DNA of 33,569 nt from an uncultured Lachnospiraceae bacterium (GTDB taxonomy: Bacteria > Bacillota > Clostridia > Lachnospirales > Lachnospiraceae), in assembly GCA_910585215.1 (NCBI GenBank), contig CAJUDQ010000004.1, positions 1 through 33,569 of the forward strand. The letters are read 5' to 3'. The position numbers and the translations under genes were made by a program. Below the pieces are notes generated by a model that saw only the letters and a program-made list of their open reading frames with translations, was not told the DNA's origin and made no database searches. Positions 1 to 11,800 of this stretch are shown here, piece after piece. Numbering within the stretch: position 1 is the first letter of the stretch; each line of letters opens with the position of its first letter.

Positions 1-10
1 CTTCCGATCT
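1..10. other. Probable Illumina adapter remnant
   Basis: The first ten bases read CTTCCGATCT, exactly the 3' end of the common Illumina adapters. On the minus strand this is AGATCGGAAG, the start of the usual read-through adapter. A chance match of ten bases at the very first position is unlikely, so these bases are probably not genomic. The last two or three residues of the partial gene reading off this edge should be ignored. Confidence 0.8.
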
Positions 11-332
11 TTTTTATTATATCATCAAGAGGCGTTTTATAACTGGAACCAAAAACGCAGGATTTCAAAAACAAGATTACTAAAATAACAACTATCGCAA
101 GAGATATTGTGTTTGGATTAATTTTTGAAAAAATCCTATCTACTATTGTTGGATTATTATTCGACGCGCTGTACTCTTGATTCATATACGGTTCGTTGTT
201 ATATTGATAATATTCTTGTCCACTATACTGCTGATTATTTATATCTGTACTGTTTTCATTAGCAGCCTGTCCACAATTTTGGCAAAACATACTGCCTTCT
301 GGTATTTCCTGTCCGCAATTTCTACAAATCAT
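1..332 (-). CDS. Zinc-ribbon single-pass membrane protein, 3' end cut by window edge
   Basis: The frame opens at an ATG at 332 behind an AAGGAG ribosome site and stays open to the edge (about 110 residues, C-terminus missing). It starts MICRNCG and has a CxxC (C3, C6) and a second CxxC (C17, C20), a typical double-Cys-pair zinc ribbon. A Gln/Asn/Tyr-rich linker follows, then one hydrophobic segment at about residues 75-92. The N-terminal layout matches the gene at 480-1148, so the two are probably paralogues. Function is unknown; short zinc-ribbon proteins with a membrane segment are common in Clostridia. The final residues come from probable adapter sequence. Confidence 0.75.
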   Translation of the reverse strand, partial: MICRNCGQEIPEGSMFCQNCGQAANENSTDINNQQYSGQEYYQYNNEPYMNQEYSASNNNPTIVDRIFSKINPNTISLAIVVILVILFLKSCVFGSSYKTPLDDIIKKIG

Positions 333-354
333 AGATAACTCCTTTTTTATTGTG

Positions 355-393
355 AAATAAGGCTACTGAACTTCAATATCAATAACCTTATTT
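355..393 (-). promoter_or_regulatory. 5' UTR hairpin upstream of the partial zinc-ribbon gene
   Basis: On the minus-strand transcript two 15-nt arms (fwd 379-393 and 355-369) pair completely if two G-U pairs are allowed, around a 9-nt loop. The stem sits between the two zinc-ribbon genes, a few bases before the ribosome site of the distal one. No U-run follows, so it does not look like a simple terminator. On the plus strand the same arms would contain C-A mismatches, which supports a role in leftward RNA. Confidence 0.5.
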
Positions 394-479
394 GACATTG
401 ATTTTTATAAATAATTTTTCTCCTGAAATTTTAATTTTTTATATCTGCAGATTCTGCATTCTTGAAAATTCTTTCATTA

Positions 480-1148
480 CTACATAGTATCTTTTAATGC
501 GTGAATACATCTCTGAAATTCCTTTACATTTTCCATACTATAATTTTTTACACTAAAATAAACATATCCACCTGCATAATCAATACGCATACATTTTTTC
601 ACTCTGATAAAATAAAATATAATAGGAAAAATTGCCATAGTTATAAATGAGCTACCCGCTTCCACTGATTCCACAGATATCAATGCACCTATTACAAACA
701 TAGCTAATGCCAAAATAAGAAGCATCCTTGGATGACTATCTTCAATTTTTGTTGCAGTAATATCTCTAATATCTACTTTCTTTTCCATATGTATTGTAGA
801 AATTAATCCATCTGTACAATTATAGTACAACCTTCTGTTTGTAAGTACAGCTCTTTCATTCATAAATCCCTCATTTGAAAGAATATTCATAACTCTGCCA
901 TTTTTCAAAGTTGCAATTACCTTTTCATCTGCATTTACAAACCCGTTTTGTCCCTGTGGTATATATGTACTTTGTGATTGTGCAGCTTGTGATTGTATAT
1001 CCTGTGATGAATAGGTATAATTTTCCTGTGAATAGTTTTGTTCATTTATACCAGCAGCATAACCATTGCCAGTATAAAGAGTTTGACCGCAATTTACACA
1101 AAACTGTGCATCTTCATTGTTAGTTGTTCCGCAGTTTTGACATATCAT
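480..1148 (-). CDS. Zinc-ribbon membrane protein with PH-like region
   Basis: This 222-aa protein starts at ATG 1148 behind a clear AGGAGG. It begins MICQNCG with cysteine pairs C3/C6 and C17/C20, a zinc ribbon. A Gln/Ser/Tyr-rich linker runs to about residue 70. Residues about 75-130 (VIATLKNGRVMNIL...AVLTNRRLYY) look like the beta-rich bacterial PH-type fold seen in small membrane proteins. Two hydrophobic segments lie at about 143-160 and 166-182, followed by a charged tail. Function is unknown. Paralogous at the N-terminus to the partial gene downstream, and separated from it by a hairpin-containing gap. Confidence 0.75.
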   Translation of the reverse strand: MICQNCGTTNNEDAQFCVNCGQTLYTGNGYAAGINEQNYSQENYTYSSQDIQSQAAQSQSTYIPQGQNGFVNADEKVIATLKNGRVMNILSNEGFMNERAVLTNRRLYYNCTDGLISTIHMEKKVDIRDITATKIEDSHPRMLLILALAMFVIGALISVESVEAGSSFITMAIFPIIFYFIRVKKCMRIDYAGGYVYFSVKNYSMENVKEFQRCIHALKDTM

Positions 1149-1220
1149 GTTATCTGTCCTCCTAAAATTTTTATATTTTCAATATATTTTAAATCTTCAT
1201 TTGTATTTTGACTATTTTTT

Positions 1221-1416
1221 CTATTGCTTTATAGAATACCCATTCCATGCTTCTTTTATCTTTTCTTCCAGATTACTATCTTCTCCCATATAAACTACAT
1301 TATAAGTAACTTCTTTCAATATATTTTCTTTATCTTCATTTTTACCGCAGGCCCCAAGCAAAAATATCATAGTTATTTAGAAAAAATAATAATTTTTTTA
1401 CCTTTTTAATATTCAT
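1221..1416 (-). pseudogene. Small lipoprotein gene with a 1-nt frameshift in its signal peptide
   Basis: An ATG at 1416 starts MNIKKVKKLLFF, a typical lipoprotein signal start, and overlaps the stop of the preceding lipoprotein gene by 11 nt. The frame then dies after about 24 codons. One frame over, the sequence continues MIFLLGACGKNEDKEN to a TAG at 1221, with a perfect LGAC lipobox. Removing one A from the minus-strand CTAAATAAC (about 1377-1379) would restore a continuous 60-odd-residue lipoprotein. Either the gene is broken or one base is a sequencing error. Translation from the internal ATG would leave too short a signal peptide. Confidence 0.55.
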
Positions 1417-2743
1417 ATAATTTCTTTACCTCACCTGTATGTATATTTCTTGTATATACCTCCGTTTTATTCCAGTCATATCCATCCCGCCATCCCATAC
1501 TAATCTCTGCGTTATACGTACTGTAAACAATTTTATAAAAAACCTGATTTCCTATCTGTTCGATATCTTTTATCCTGACAGCAGCAGTTTGATCATTTAT
1601 ATAATCATTCGATGATATTAATGTAACAAGTGTCCCTTCTGTATCTATATACATATAATAATTCCCTGCTTCATCCCAATACGGTTCTCCCAGTTTTTTT
1701 GCCTGTTCTATTTTCACTTCACCATTTTGCTGGTATACATAAAACAAATCCTCTGCACTGTTTGCCAATACTTCACAGTTTCCGCCGCCCACAGGTATTT
1801 TACAGATATTTCCGCCCTGATAAAAATGCCCTGTTCCGGCGATATTTCCGTAGGAAAAATAAATATCCCCGTCAAAAACCTGCAGGCACTGTACTTCCGC
1901 TTTTCCTCCGTCTTCAAAATCATAAAGGTCAGGATTTGTATGTACCAATTCAGTTTTATTTAACTGTAAATCTGCTGCCCAAAGGCTTATTTCTCCGCGC
2001 TGCCCCTTTTTTATATCTTCAGTTTCTTTTTGATAATAAATAATACCGTTCTCATAAGCTAAATATAATACTTTCTGGTCGACTGCCGTTTTTTCCTCCG
2101 GTTTTTCAGGGTGAATAATATACAAATCATTATATTGGCTGCCGTCTGCCTGTGTCAAAAAAAGAATTACATTTTTTTCTTTATCCACAGCAGCTATCTT
2201 TCCAATACCCAAAGAATTTATTACGGACATATCCCATTTTCCATTCTTCTGTTCTATCCATTTTACTTCCGTATTGTAGGTATATTCTGTAAAAGAAAGA
2301 CTTTCAAAGTATAACCTGTCATTTAAAATAAACAGATTTCCCATAGCACATGCACTTAAAACAACCTCCTCGCTGCCGTCTTCTTTTTGGCAGATAAGTT
2401 CATTCTGAGCAGTAGAAACCGGATGATAATTTGCCAAAAGAGCCTGATGTTCAAAACTTCCATTATTATACTTCCAATAATACAAATCACTGCCATATTG
2501 AACCACAGTTTTTCCATTATTTTTAATTTCAGGGATTTTCGCTATCTGCTCTATTTCTTTTTCTGTTTCTTTTTCCGTCTGACTTTCATTTTCCTGCTCT
2601 GTTTCAGAGATTTTTTCAGACGTTTTTTCCTGTTTTTCAGATACCTTATTTACTTCTGTTTCCTTTTTGGCATCACTGCTCTCACAGGCAGATAAAACTA
2701 AAGCCATGCTGCAAAGAGATACCCACAATAAATGTTTCTTCAA
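1406..2743 (-). CDS. Secreted lipoprotein, probable beta-propeller (DUF5050-like)
   Basis: I choose the TTG at 2743 as start: it follows AGGAGG by 8 nt and gives (M)KKHLLWVSLCSMALVLSAC, a signal peptide with an LSAC lipobox. An upstream ATG at 2875 has no ribosome site and would bury the signal peptide. The product is 445 aa. After the lipid-anchored Cys comes a Glu/Lys/Thr-rich linker, then about 350 residues of repeated beta-strand segments with aromatic-Gly patterns (DLYYWKYNNG, NDRLYFESL, GDIYFSYGN, NQVFYKIVY) like the DUF5050-type propellers of Clostridia. Probably bound to the outer face of the membrane. It follows the giant surface-protein gene after 138 nt and may be co-transcribed with it. 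Confidence 0.75.
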   Translation of the reverse strand: MKKHLLWVSLCSMALVLSACESSDAKKETEVNKVSEKQEKTSEKISETEQENESQTEKETEKEIEQIAKIPEIKNNGKTVVQYGSDLYYWKYNNGSFEHQALLANYHPVSTAQNELICQKEDGSEEVVLSACAMGNLFILNDRLYFESLSFTEYTYNTEVKWIEQKNGKWDMSVINSLGIGKIAAVDKEKNVILFLTQADGSQYNDLYIIHPEKPEEKTAVDQKVLYLAYENGIIYYQKETEDIKKGQRGEISLWAADLQLNKTELVHTNPDLYDFEDGGKAEVQCLQVFDGDIYFSYGNIAGTGHFYQGGNICKIPVGGGNCEVLANSAEDLFYVYQQNGEVKIEQAKKLGEPYWDEAGNYYMYIDTEGTLVTLISSNDYINDQTAAVRIKDIEQIGNQVFYKIVYSTYNAEISMGWRDGYDWNKTEVYTRNIHTGEVKKLYEY

Positions 2744-2817
2744 AGGTTTGTCCTCCTGATATTTCTGTAATTTATATTTGAAAAAATATATTTTACATTT
2801 TATCTCGAATCTGTCAC

Positions 2818-2868
2818 TGCAATATGTGACAGACAGATATTCTCTGTCTTTGTTTGTCACATACTGCA
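2818..2868 (-). repeat. Intergenic imperfect inverted repeat
   Basis: TGCAATATGTGACA at 2818-2831 pairs, with one G-U or mismatch, with TGTCACATACTGCA at 2855-2868; a further GACAGA/TCTGTC pair extends the stem inward. It lies 14 nt after the stop of the giant surface-protein gene and upstream of the lipoprotein gene. No U-run follows directly, so it could be an mRNA-stabilising or processing hairpin, or a protein-binding site, rather than a classic terminator. Confidence 0.5.
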
Positions 2869-2881
2869 ATAACATATCATC

Positions 2882-5800
2882 TTATTCCTGTTCTGTTCCG
2901 CTGTTATCTCTGCTTTGCTTCTTTTTGTGCTTTCTCCACACAATCAGCAGCACAATCATCACTGTCAATGTCAGAGCACCTGTAATCACTGCATAGATAA
3001 ACCTTCTGTCAGCCAGAATAATCGTCAGCCTGTTTGTAGATACAACAATATTATCAAAAGACATCACATCCATCTCGTTTCCTGCTGCATCCTCACAGGT
3101 AATCCTTACACTCATTCCAGTCCCCTCCGGCAGCTCAAAACTCAGTTCACCGTTATTTTGCTCTAGCAGAGTCACAAGTTCCTCACCTTCATAAACTATT
3201 GGAAAACCATCTATCCTATCGCCGTTCTGGTCAAATGCTTCTATTGTAATTTTCTGCAGCTTTCCGCCATCATCCTTTGGAATTACAGTTACTGTCTGTC
3301 TTTCCACCTGATATCTTCCATTATTCTCAATACCTGCGACTGTCACCACCGGCGCAGTTTTGTCAATAATAAACGACATATTTGTTCCTTTAATATCACT
3401 GTATGCTGTATTTCCTGCATTATCTTCGGAATAAATGACAACCTTATATTCACCTTCTCCTGCAAATAATTCTTTATGGATAATATAACGCACAACATAC
3501 CATTCGCCATTTCCACCGGATATTTCCATTTGATAATCCGTACCTTCAATAAGTTTTTTTCCGTTTAATTCAATATAACTGTCCAATGTATCTACATTGG
3601 TTTCAACAATTATAAGGTCCTCGTCTATCTCTTTGATATAATACTCTTTTGCCACTTCGTCTGTATAAGAATCCAACATATACACAGAACCTCGTCTATT
3701 GACGGAAAAATTCAAAAAGGAAATTCCCTCTGAGGCATCCATGCTGCTTTCTTCCTGACCGGCATCATTTAGATACACTACTTTGTCAAATATATTTCCT
3801 GCCTTATCCCTTGCCGTGCATGTCAGTGAATAAATACCATCCTGTTCCAGATTCTCCACAGTATATATCTGACCGTTTTTAATATCCTTCCTCTGATTTA
3901 TCTCACAGTTTTCTGTTACATTTCTTCCGTCAGTCATTTTAGTCACACTGAGCTGCGGCGTAAATACATCAAAATTTGTGTCTGTACAAGTGATTTCAAA
4001 CCCAATTGTTTCGTTATTATTCGCAGTATTATTCCTAATTCCCCGTACCTCTATTCTTGGCATAGTCTGGTCTACATAAAACGTCTGCTGGGTAAACTGC
4101 ACTGCCTGATTGCCCGCCATATCGGTATAAGACATATTCATACTATAATATCCGTCGTCTGTAAACTGCACCGAAGCGGTATGTATATCCCCGTTATTGC
4201 TCCAGCCTCCAATAGAAGGCGCAGTTTTTTCCACTCCATCATCCGAAGCAGCCAAAGTGATAGTATATCTTCCGGTGTCAAAATTATGCTCGGTAATACT
4301 TATGGTTGCAGTTCTGACTGCATTGTAATAATTATCATTCTGTACAGAATTATTATCATAGGTGACATTGATTAGCGGCAGAGTTTTATCTATAGTAAAC
4401 TGTTCCGGTGCAAGTGAATTTCCGTAATTTGCAGCAGTATTTATATTCCCTGCCAAATCTGCATACGAAATCGCAAACACATAATCTCCGTCGGCCGAGT
4501 ATGTAATCGTAGCTGTATGAACTGCATCGTCTCCATTTCCTGTACCTGCAAAAGAGCTCCAGCCGGATACTGATGGTATTATGCCGTCGGTATTTGTAAT
4601 CGTAATCTGTACATCGTCGGCATTAAAGTTTCTTTCCATAATTCTGATTGTTGCAGTTCTGTCGGCATTAAAGTAAGTTTCTGTCCCAAAAGAAACATCT
4701 CCGTTATTATTGTCATAACTGATATCTATCGATGGTTGTGTAACATCAATTTGAACAGAAGTATAGGCGCTTGACGTATTATCTGAATTATCCTGCGCAT
4801 AAACAACGATTCTGACGTCATTGCTGTTATTTAAATTCCTGTCTACTGTAATCTGCCCGTTCCAGCGCTGTAAAAGCTGCGATTGAAGTGTCTGTCCCGC
4901 TGTATAGTCAAAAGCGTATAACTCTCCCTGCTGTGTTACAGTTCCCATATTCTGAATTTCATAACGAATGTTTTTCAAACCAGAATAAGAACCATTTATG
5001 ATTGGGTCTGTTACTGTAATATCTACTGTGACATCTGTATTATAAATATTGTTTACCGGCTGCACAGGAGTAACTGTAATTTCCGGTGCGATACTTTCCT
5101 CATTTGGAGCAGTTGCATCTACAATAATTCCATCAGAACTGATAAAGCTGATATTTCCTGATCGGTCTTCTATCCTCAAATAAACAGAAAACATCTCATC
5201 CGGCTTTATAGAAAATGCACGATACTCTGTCCATAAAGAATCGTTTAAATCAAGAAGCTGCTGTCTGGTCATAGCCGTTACTGCTGGTGTTTTATAATAT
5301 TTCACACTGTATACTGAACTGATCCTGTCATCTGCTGAAGCTGTGATATTGACAGTGCTGTTTGACCAGCGATCAAAAGTAACAAGCTCTGCCAGACTGT
5401 TCCAGCTTCCAAAGCCGGATACGCTGACGGTTCCTGTTGGCGCGGCGCTGTCTACCGTAAATGTATAGGGTGATGCACTTTCATTTGTATTAATTTCTGA
5501 GGCTGTATGGCCTGTTTTATCTGTGTAGGATATTGCAAAAGTATAATTTGCATTTCCACGGTAGGTAATTTCTGCTGTATATCTAGTTGCATTTCCATTT
5601 GCGGAGGCCTTGGATTCTGTCCAGCCGGATACAGTGTAATTGTCGCTTCCCACATCGTTTCCTGCCGCATCTCTGGCTGTGATAACAATATTTTCAAGTG
5701 CATCTCCACTGTCAAAGGTATCACATCCTTCCGTAATAACGACAGTGGCTGTTCTTGTCCGAGCAAAATATCCCCGTCCGTCAATCGTTCTCACTGGTGT

Positions 5801-8800
5801 ATTGTCATTGTATGTAATACTGATAGTCGGTGCAGTTTTGTCAATCACAAAACGATTGGCATCCGCCACATCTGAATAACTGACATTTGCGGGATTTTTA
5901 CAGATATCTTTTCCTGTTATGGAAAAGGTATAATCTGCCTCCGCAAGAAAGGTAATATCTGCCTGATATCCATTATAAGCTTCATTCCAGCTCCATAAAG
6001 ATTCCAAATTCATAGTATGCGCATTTTCCACATTTTTTTCCATGTCATTGCTGTATGCGCGAATATCAGGTAAAATATAAGTATTCGCATCATTATCTGT
6101 CGCATTTAATACCAGACTTGCATCTGCGTGTTCCGGCATATATTTGTCTGCATATACAAAGCTTAAATCTGAAACAGTAATATGTGCAGTACGGTTGTCC
6201 CTGTAATATCCGTTTGTATATTCCGGTTTTGTTGTATTTGTGCCTTTATTCCGGTCGTCGTAAGTAACTGTTACTACTGGAGCTTCTGTATCAATTACAA
6301 AAGAGTTCCAGTCTTTTATATTTTTTTCCGGCAATATAGTTTCTTCTGCTGATGAATCTATATTAATATATGAAAATTCTCCCTGTCTGCCATATATATC
6401 CGTTGCTGAATTTTCATATTTATAAATAGCATCCTTTTCGAAATTAATATCTTTAAGATACACTCCATTTTTGGTATCAAAATTCCAGCCGGATTCTTTA
6501 TAAACATCTTCTGCTATTTTATCCGTCTCATCTTTCGCAGTAATCTTAATCTCTACTCTTTCATCCGGAGTTACAGACATATTACCTTCCTGTGAATTTC
6601 TTTGACGGTCTTCATATACGTAACTCAAATCAGATACTTTTATTTGGGCTGTTCGCTGTCCATTATAAAAATAATCAGAAACCTTGTAGTTATCATTATA
6701 AAGAACAGTTATTACCGGAGCCTGTCTGTCAATTACAAAGGAGCCATAATCTTCTACGTTCTGATTATTTTTATTCTGATACTTTGTCTGAATATCCTGT
6801 CTATAAATATTTTTACCAGAAATATTCCATGAATAAATCGCATCACCGGTATAAATAATTTCCTGTATATAAACACCATTTTCTCTGTCAAAATTCCAGC
6901 CTTTTATAGAATAGCTGTCTGTAAGCTGTTCCGCCTTTTCGTTTTCTGCTGTAATCTGAATTTGAATTTTATCTGCTGCAAGAGAATCCAAATCTTTCTT
7001 TTGACTGTCCTCATATACAAAACTCAAGTCCGAAACCATAATGGTTGCCATTCTTTCTCCTTTATAATAATGATTTTTCAGCTTGTTTTCTGAATTATCA
7101 TTATATGTAATATATACATCAGGCGCCTTTCGGCTGATTACAAACGAATCATAATCTTTTACATCTATTTGTTTATCATCGAGAATATTTTTATAAACTA
7201 TAGTCGCTTTATTATCATAGATATCCGCCGAAGCTTCTCCATTATTTAATATCGAAAAAGTATAGATAGCATCTTTTTCAAAGCAAATAGTTTTTTTATA
7301 AACTCCAGACAATAAATTTGATGAATCAGACTTTAAAAATATCCATTTTTCCTTTTTAAATGCATCTGTAACCAGATTTCCTTTTGCATCTTTTGCTGTA
7401 ATTTCAATCCAATCTGAAATTCGATTTTCGGGAGTTAAATTCTTTGATTCTGCTAATTCCTCTTCATAAATATAGCTTAAATCTTCTACTATAATATCCA
7501 CTGTTCTTGAATCTTTATAGTATCTGTCTTCCTGTTTGTTAGCATTGGAATCATGATAAATAACTGTAATCTTTGGAGCTGTTTTATCAATTACAAAAGA
7601 TTTTCCATCCGAAACATTGTATTGTATATTTTTATTTTCAGATTTTATACCACATAAATCCTGTATAAGTGATAAATCAAAGCTATAAATCGCTTCTCCA
7701 TTAAATTCAATCTTTTGCTGATAAATACCATTATTAAATGACCATTCTCCTTTTTCGATAATATCCTCTTCAATCCTGTTTCCTTTTGTATCTACTGCCG
7801 TTATCTCCTTTTTGATTTTCTTTTCCAGAATATCATTTATATTCTCTTTATTTCTGGATGCATATACAAAGCTTAAATCTGTCACATAAATTTGAGCTGT
7901 TCTCTTTCCATAATAAAAATGGTCTTTCTTTTTTAATTCATTTGTATTATCATAAGTAACCGTAACCTGTGGACCTGTCTTATCAATCACAAAAAACTGT
8001 CCATCTGTATCTGTGTATGTAATCTCCTCTTTGTTAGTCTTCAGTTTGTTTTGGCATTTATCCTGAGCTTGAGTAATATGAAAAGAGTAAATTGCTTCTC
8101 CCTGATAGCAGATGTTATATTGAAATACCTTTTCATCTTCAACAAATGTCCACTGCCCATCTTCTTTATAAAAATCAGAACTATTTTCTAAGATTTCAGT
8201 TTTTTCATTTTCTAATTTAATTTCCCAGTTGATATCAAAATCAGATTCTTCAATTTGCTTTGCTGTCTGATAATAATAGTACAAACTCAAATCTTGAACA
8301 GAAATAGTTGCCGTTCTATCTCCTTTATAATATCCATCTGAAAAATCAGTTTGAGATTTATTTGTGTTATCATAAGAAACAGTAACAATTGGAGCTGTTT
8401 TATCAATCACAAAGCTTTTTCCATCTGTGATAGCATTTTGATTTTTATCAAAATACTTTATCTCTTCTGGTTTTAATAATTCATTCTCGCAGATATCCTT
8501 TCTGCCTGTGATTTCAAAAGTATAAACAGCATCACTTTTATAAATAATAGTACTCTTAAATATTCCGTCAGTAGCCTCCCATTTGGAATTTGATATTTCC
8601 AAAGTTTCACCAAACGGATTGTCTGCTTTAATATCAAAACAGATGTATTTTTCTAATTCTGATAAGTCTTTTTTCTCTTTATAATAATAATAACTGAAAC
8701 TTAAATCTTTCACAGATATAACAGATGTTCTTTCTTCTTTGTAATAAGATTTCTGAACCATATTTACATTGTCATAACACACCGTTATTTGTGGCGCCTG

Positions 8801-11800
8801 CCTGTCAATTACAAAAGAGTTTTCATCAGATGGATACTCTGTTTTACTTTTATTTCCTCCGATATCTGTATAATTTATATTCCATTCATAGATAGCATCT
8901 GCATGAAAGGTTATTGTATATGAGTTACTGTCAGAATCCCATTTGCTGATTGTATAGATCGGAGTATCTTGAGTATCTTCTATTTTTACCTGAAAGTCCT
9001 CTGTAGCAGCAGGAATCTGTTCTTGAATCTCCTGAGCCTTTATGATATCTGTATATTTCTCATTTTTTACACCCATTCCATTTACAATCGCTTTGCGAAA
9101 TTCTTCCGGATTTACAAAACTGTAAATCGTTTTTTCTATCTGAATTTTCGCTGTGCGTTCTTCTTTATAATAAGGCTTCTTTGGCTGATCATCATTATCA
9201 TCATCAATATATTCAACTGTAATCGTTGCAAGCTCTTTATCAATTCTGATAATTTCTGTACGCTTGTCTGTACGCTCGACCATATCTTCAGTCTGTACCG
9301 TAATTTTATACTGATTTATCTGATTTTTTTCTGTTTTTAAACCTTCGATATTTGTAGAAAGCAAAGTACTGTACATATTTTCTTGATCACCTTCTAAAGC
9401 AGTCCATTCAGGCTTGCCAATAAGATTTGAAATATCTTTATAATTCTTTTCTTTAAAATCATATTTCTCTATTTTGATTTCAGTTTTTTCTTTATTAAAA
9501 TTTGTTTCCTCAATTTGAAAATTTATTTTTACATTATCAGAAAACGTATATACATTAATTTTTTTACCTTCTATTTCTTCCTGTTCATCAATAATACGTT
9601 TAACATCTTTATCATAAGTATAAGTAAATTCTTTTATATCAGGATTTTCCTGATCAAGAAGAATACCTGCTCCATTATAATAAGCCTTATTTCCTGCATT
9701 ATCTTCTATTCGATAATATATATAGTAAGCTTTCGGGTTCTCTTGTTCTGGTAATGTTACTATAAATTTCTGGTCAGTAGATTCAGTATTTTCATCTTTC
9801 CAATCTGTATCATCAAGCTCTTCAAGTTTAATTGTTTCATCCAGTGGACTATTTACTAAATAATATTTAATATCCTTTACACCGGACAGATTATCTTGTA
9901 TATCAGTTAAAATAAATTTAGATGGATACTTCTCTCCCATAATTTCAAAATAAGTTGATAAATAAGAGGTTGTTCTGATTTGCTGGATTAAATTATACGT
10001 TTCCAATAATAGTGGATTTTTATCCATATAACGATATAACTCTACATATCCAACTGCTGTAGGCGGGGTTGTATCTATACTAAATTCAGCTGTTGCTGCC
10101 TGTTCTGTTATATTTCCACATTTATCTGTGTAGGAAATATTCAGATTATAATGTCCATCACCTTTAAATGTTACAATATAAGCATTTTTTAAAGTACCAT
10201 TTTCGCTAATTTCATAAAATTGATTTTTCTTATCATTGATATCAATCTTTTGACTGTCTTTGTCTGTCACAGAAATCCCAGCTTCAATGGCAGCTTTAAA
10301 GTTTTTCATATCTAAAGAAGATTCTTCTGTTACAGAAATTTCTGCTGTTCGCATTTTATAATAATTTCCTACAGGATTTTGATTATCTGTAAATTTAATG
10401 GAAACAACTGGCGGATTTGTATCAATCATAATTGTCTTTTTGTATTCCACATTATTTCCTGCATTATCTGTATAAGTTATTTTTATTATATATTTATCAT
10501 CTGTATTGCTTCCTGCTGTAAATTTTAATGTAGTTTTATAATCAGTTGAATTATCACTGGTTTTTTTCCAGTTATTTTCTCCATAACCATTATCCGGACT
10601 GCTTAATAAAACCTCCTTCTCTTCATTTTTTTTAATTGAAACTATGCTGTTATCTTTATTAAATCGAACATCTTCAATAGCCAAAACAGCTTCCACATCA
10701 TCGCTAAAAAAAGTTATAGTATCGTTTTCCCAACTATGTGTAGGGGTAAAACTACAATTAATAACAGGAGATTTCTTATCTATAATCACTTCTGCCGTTG
10801 CTGTAGAAGAATGGCCTGCATCATCTGTACAAACAAGTTCTATATTATAAGCAATATCCTCATTCTCGTTTGCCGTTAAATCAAAAGTCAGTTCTTTGAG
10901 ATTATTTTCCTGCAAAATTTTAAAATTATTTTCCGACTTACCATTTATTTTTAAAATAATATTATCATCTGTCAAATTTGTTTCTGTAATAACTGCCTTT
11001 ATTTTCACATCCTTATTAATTTCTATGGCAGAACCGGATATTGTTTTATATTCTCCACCATTGTCTATACTATAACTAAGTACAATTTCCGGTGGTGTAA
11101 CATCAAGCTTAAATCCCAGTCCGTCATAATAAGAAATATTTCCTATATTATCTTCAAGCCTGTAATACATATAATATATACCGTCAGTATCTTTTGATAC
11201 ACATAAGTTTGTATGATTAATATCTGATATACCGTTTATCCAGCTTGTCCACTCTGTAAGTGATTGATAATCCTTCTTTTCTTCAAAAACATAATAATCA
11301 ACTTTTGAAATCCCTGAATAATCATCAGAAACATTTTCAAGACAAAATTCGGATTTCTCAGTATCGGATAAATTTGTAGCTAATTGTAAAGATGTATTTC
11401 TTAAAAGCTTTTCCAACAGCCCACCATCTGTTCTTGCACGTTGTGAATGAATATCAGGAAAAAAATTAATAAAACAGTCTGCCTTTGGTCCTGTATTATC
11501 AATAAAAAATGTATTGTCGTCCTCTGTACTTCCTTCTATTTTAGAAAAACTGACAGAAGCAATATTACCTGATTTATCAGAATATTCTATATTATTCCAT
11601 AAGTATTTTCCACTTTGTACAAATTCTATATTGTAAGAATTGTCAAGTTCATTCCATTCTGAAATTTTCAAAACAACAGTTCCTTTTTCATCTGTGACAT
11701 GATAGGTTCCATCTTCTGCTTTCTCTGATAAAGTAAGAGTTAATGGATTATTCAAATTATTTACTGTAGTGAAAGATATACTTTCTGTAATTTTTTTTCT

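Noticed and set aside
5507..5875. Plus-strand open frames antisense to the Ig-repeat gene
   Set aside because: They mirror the regular repeat codons of a clearly coding minus-strand gene, have no ribosome sites, and give low-complexity proteins.
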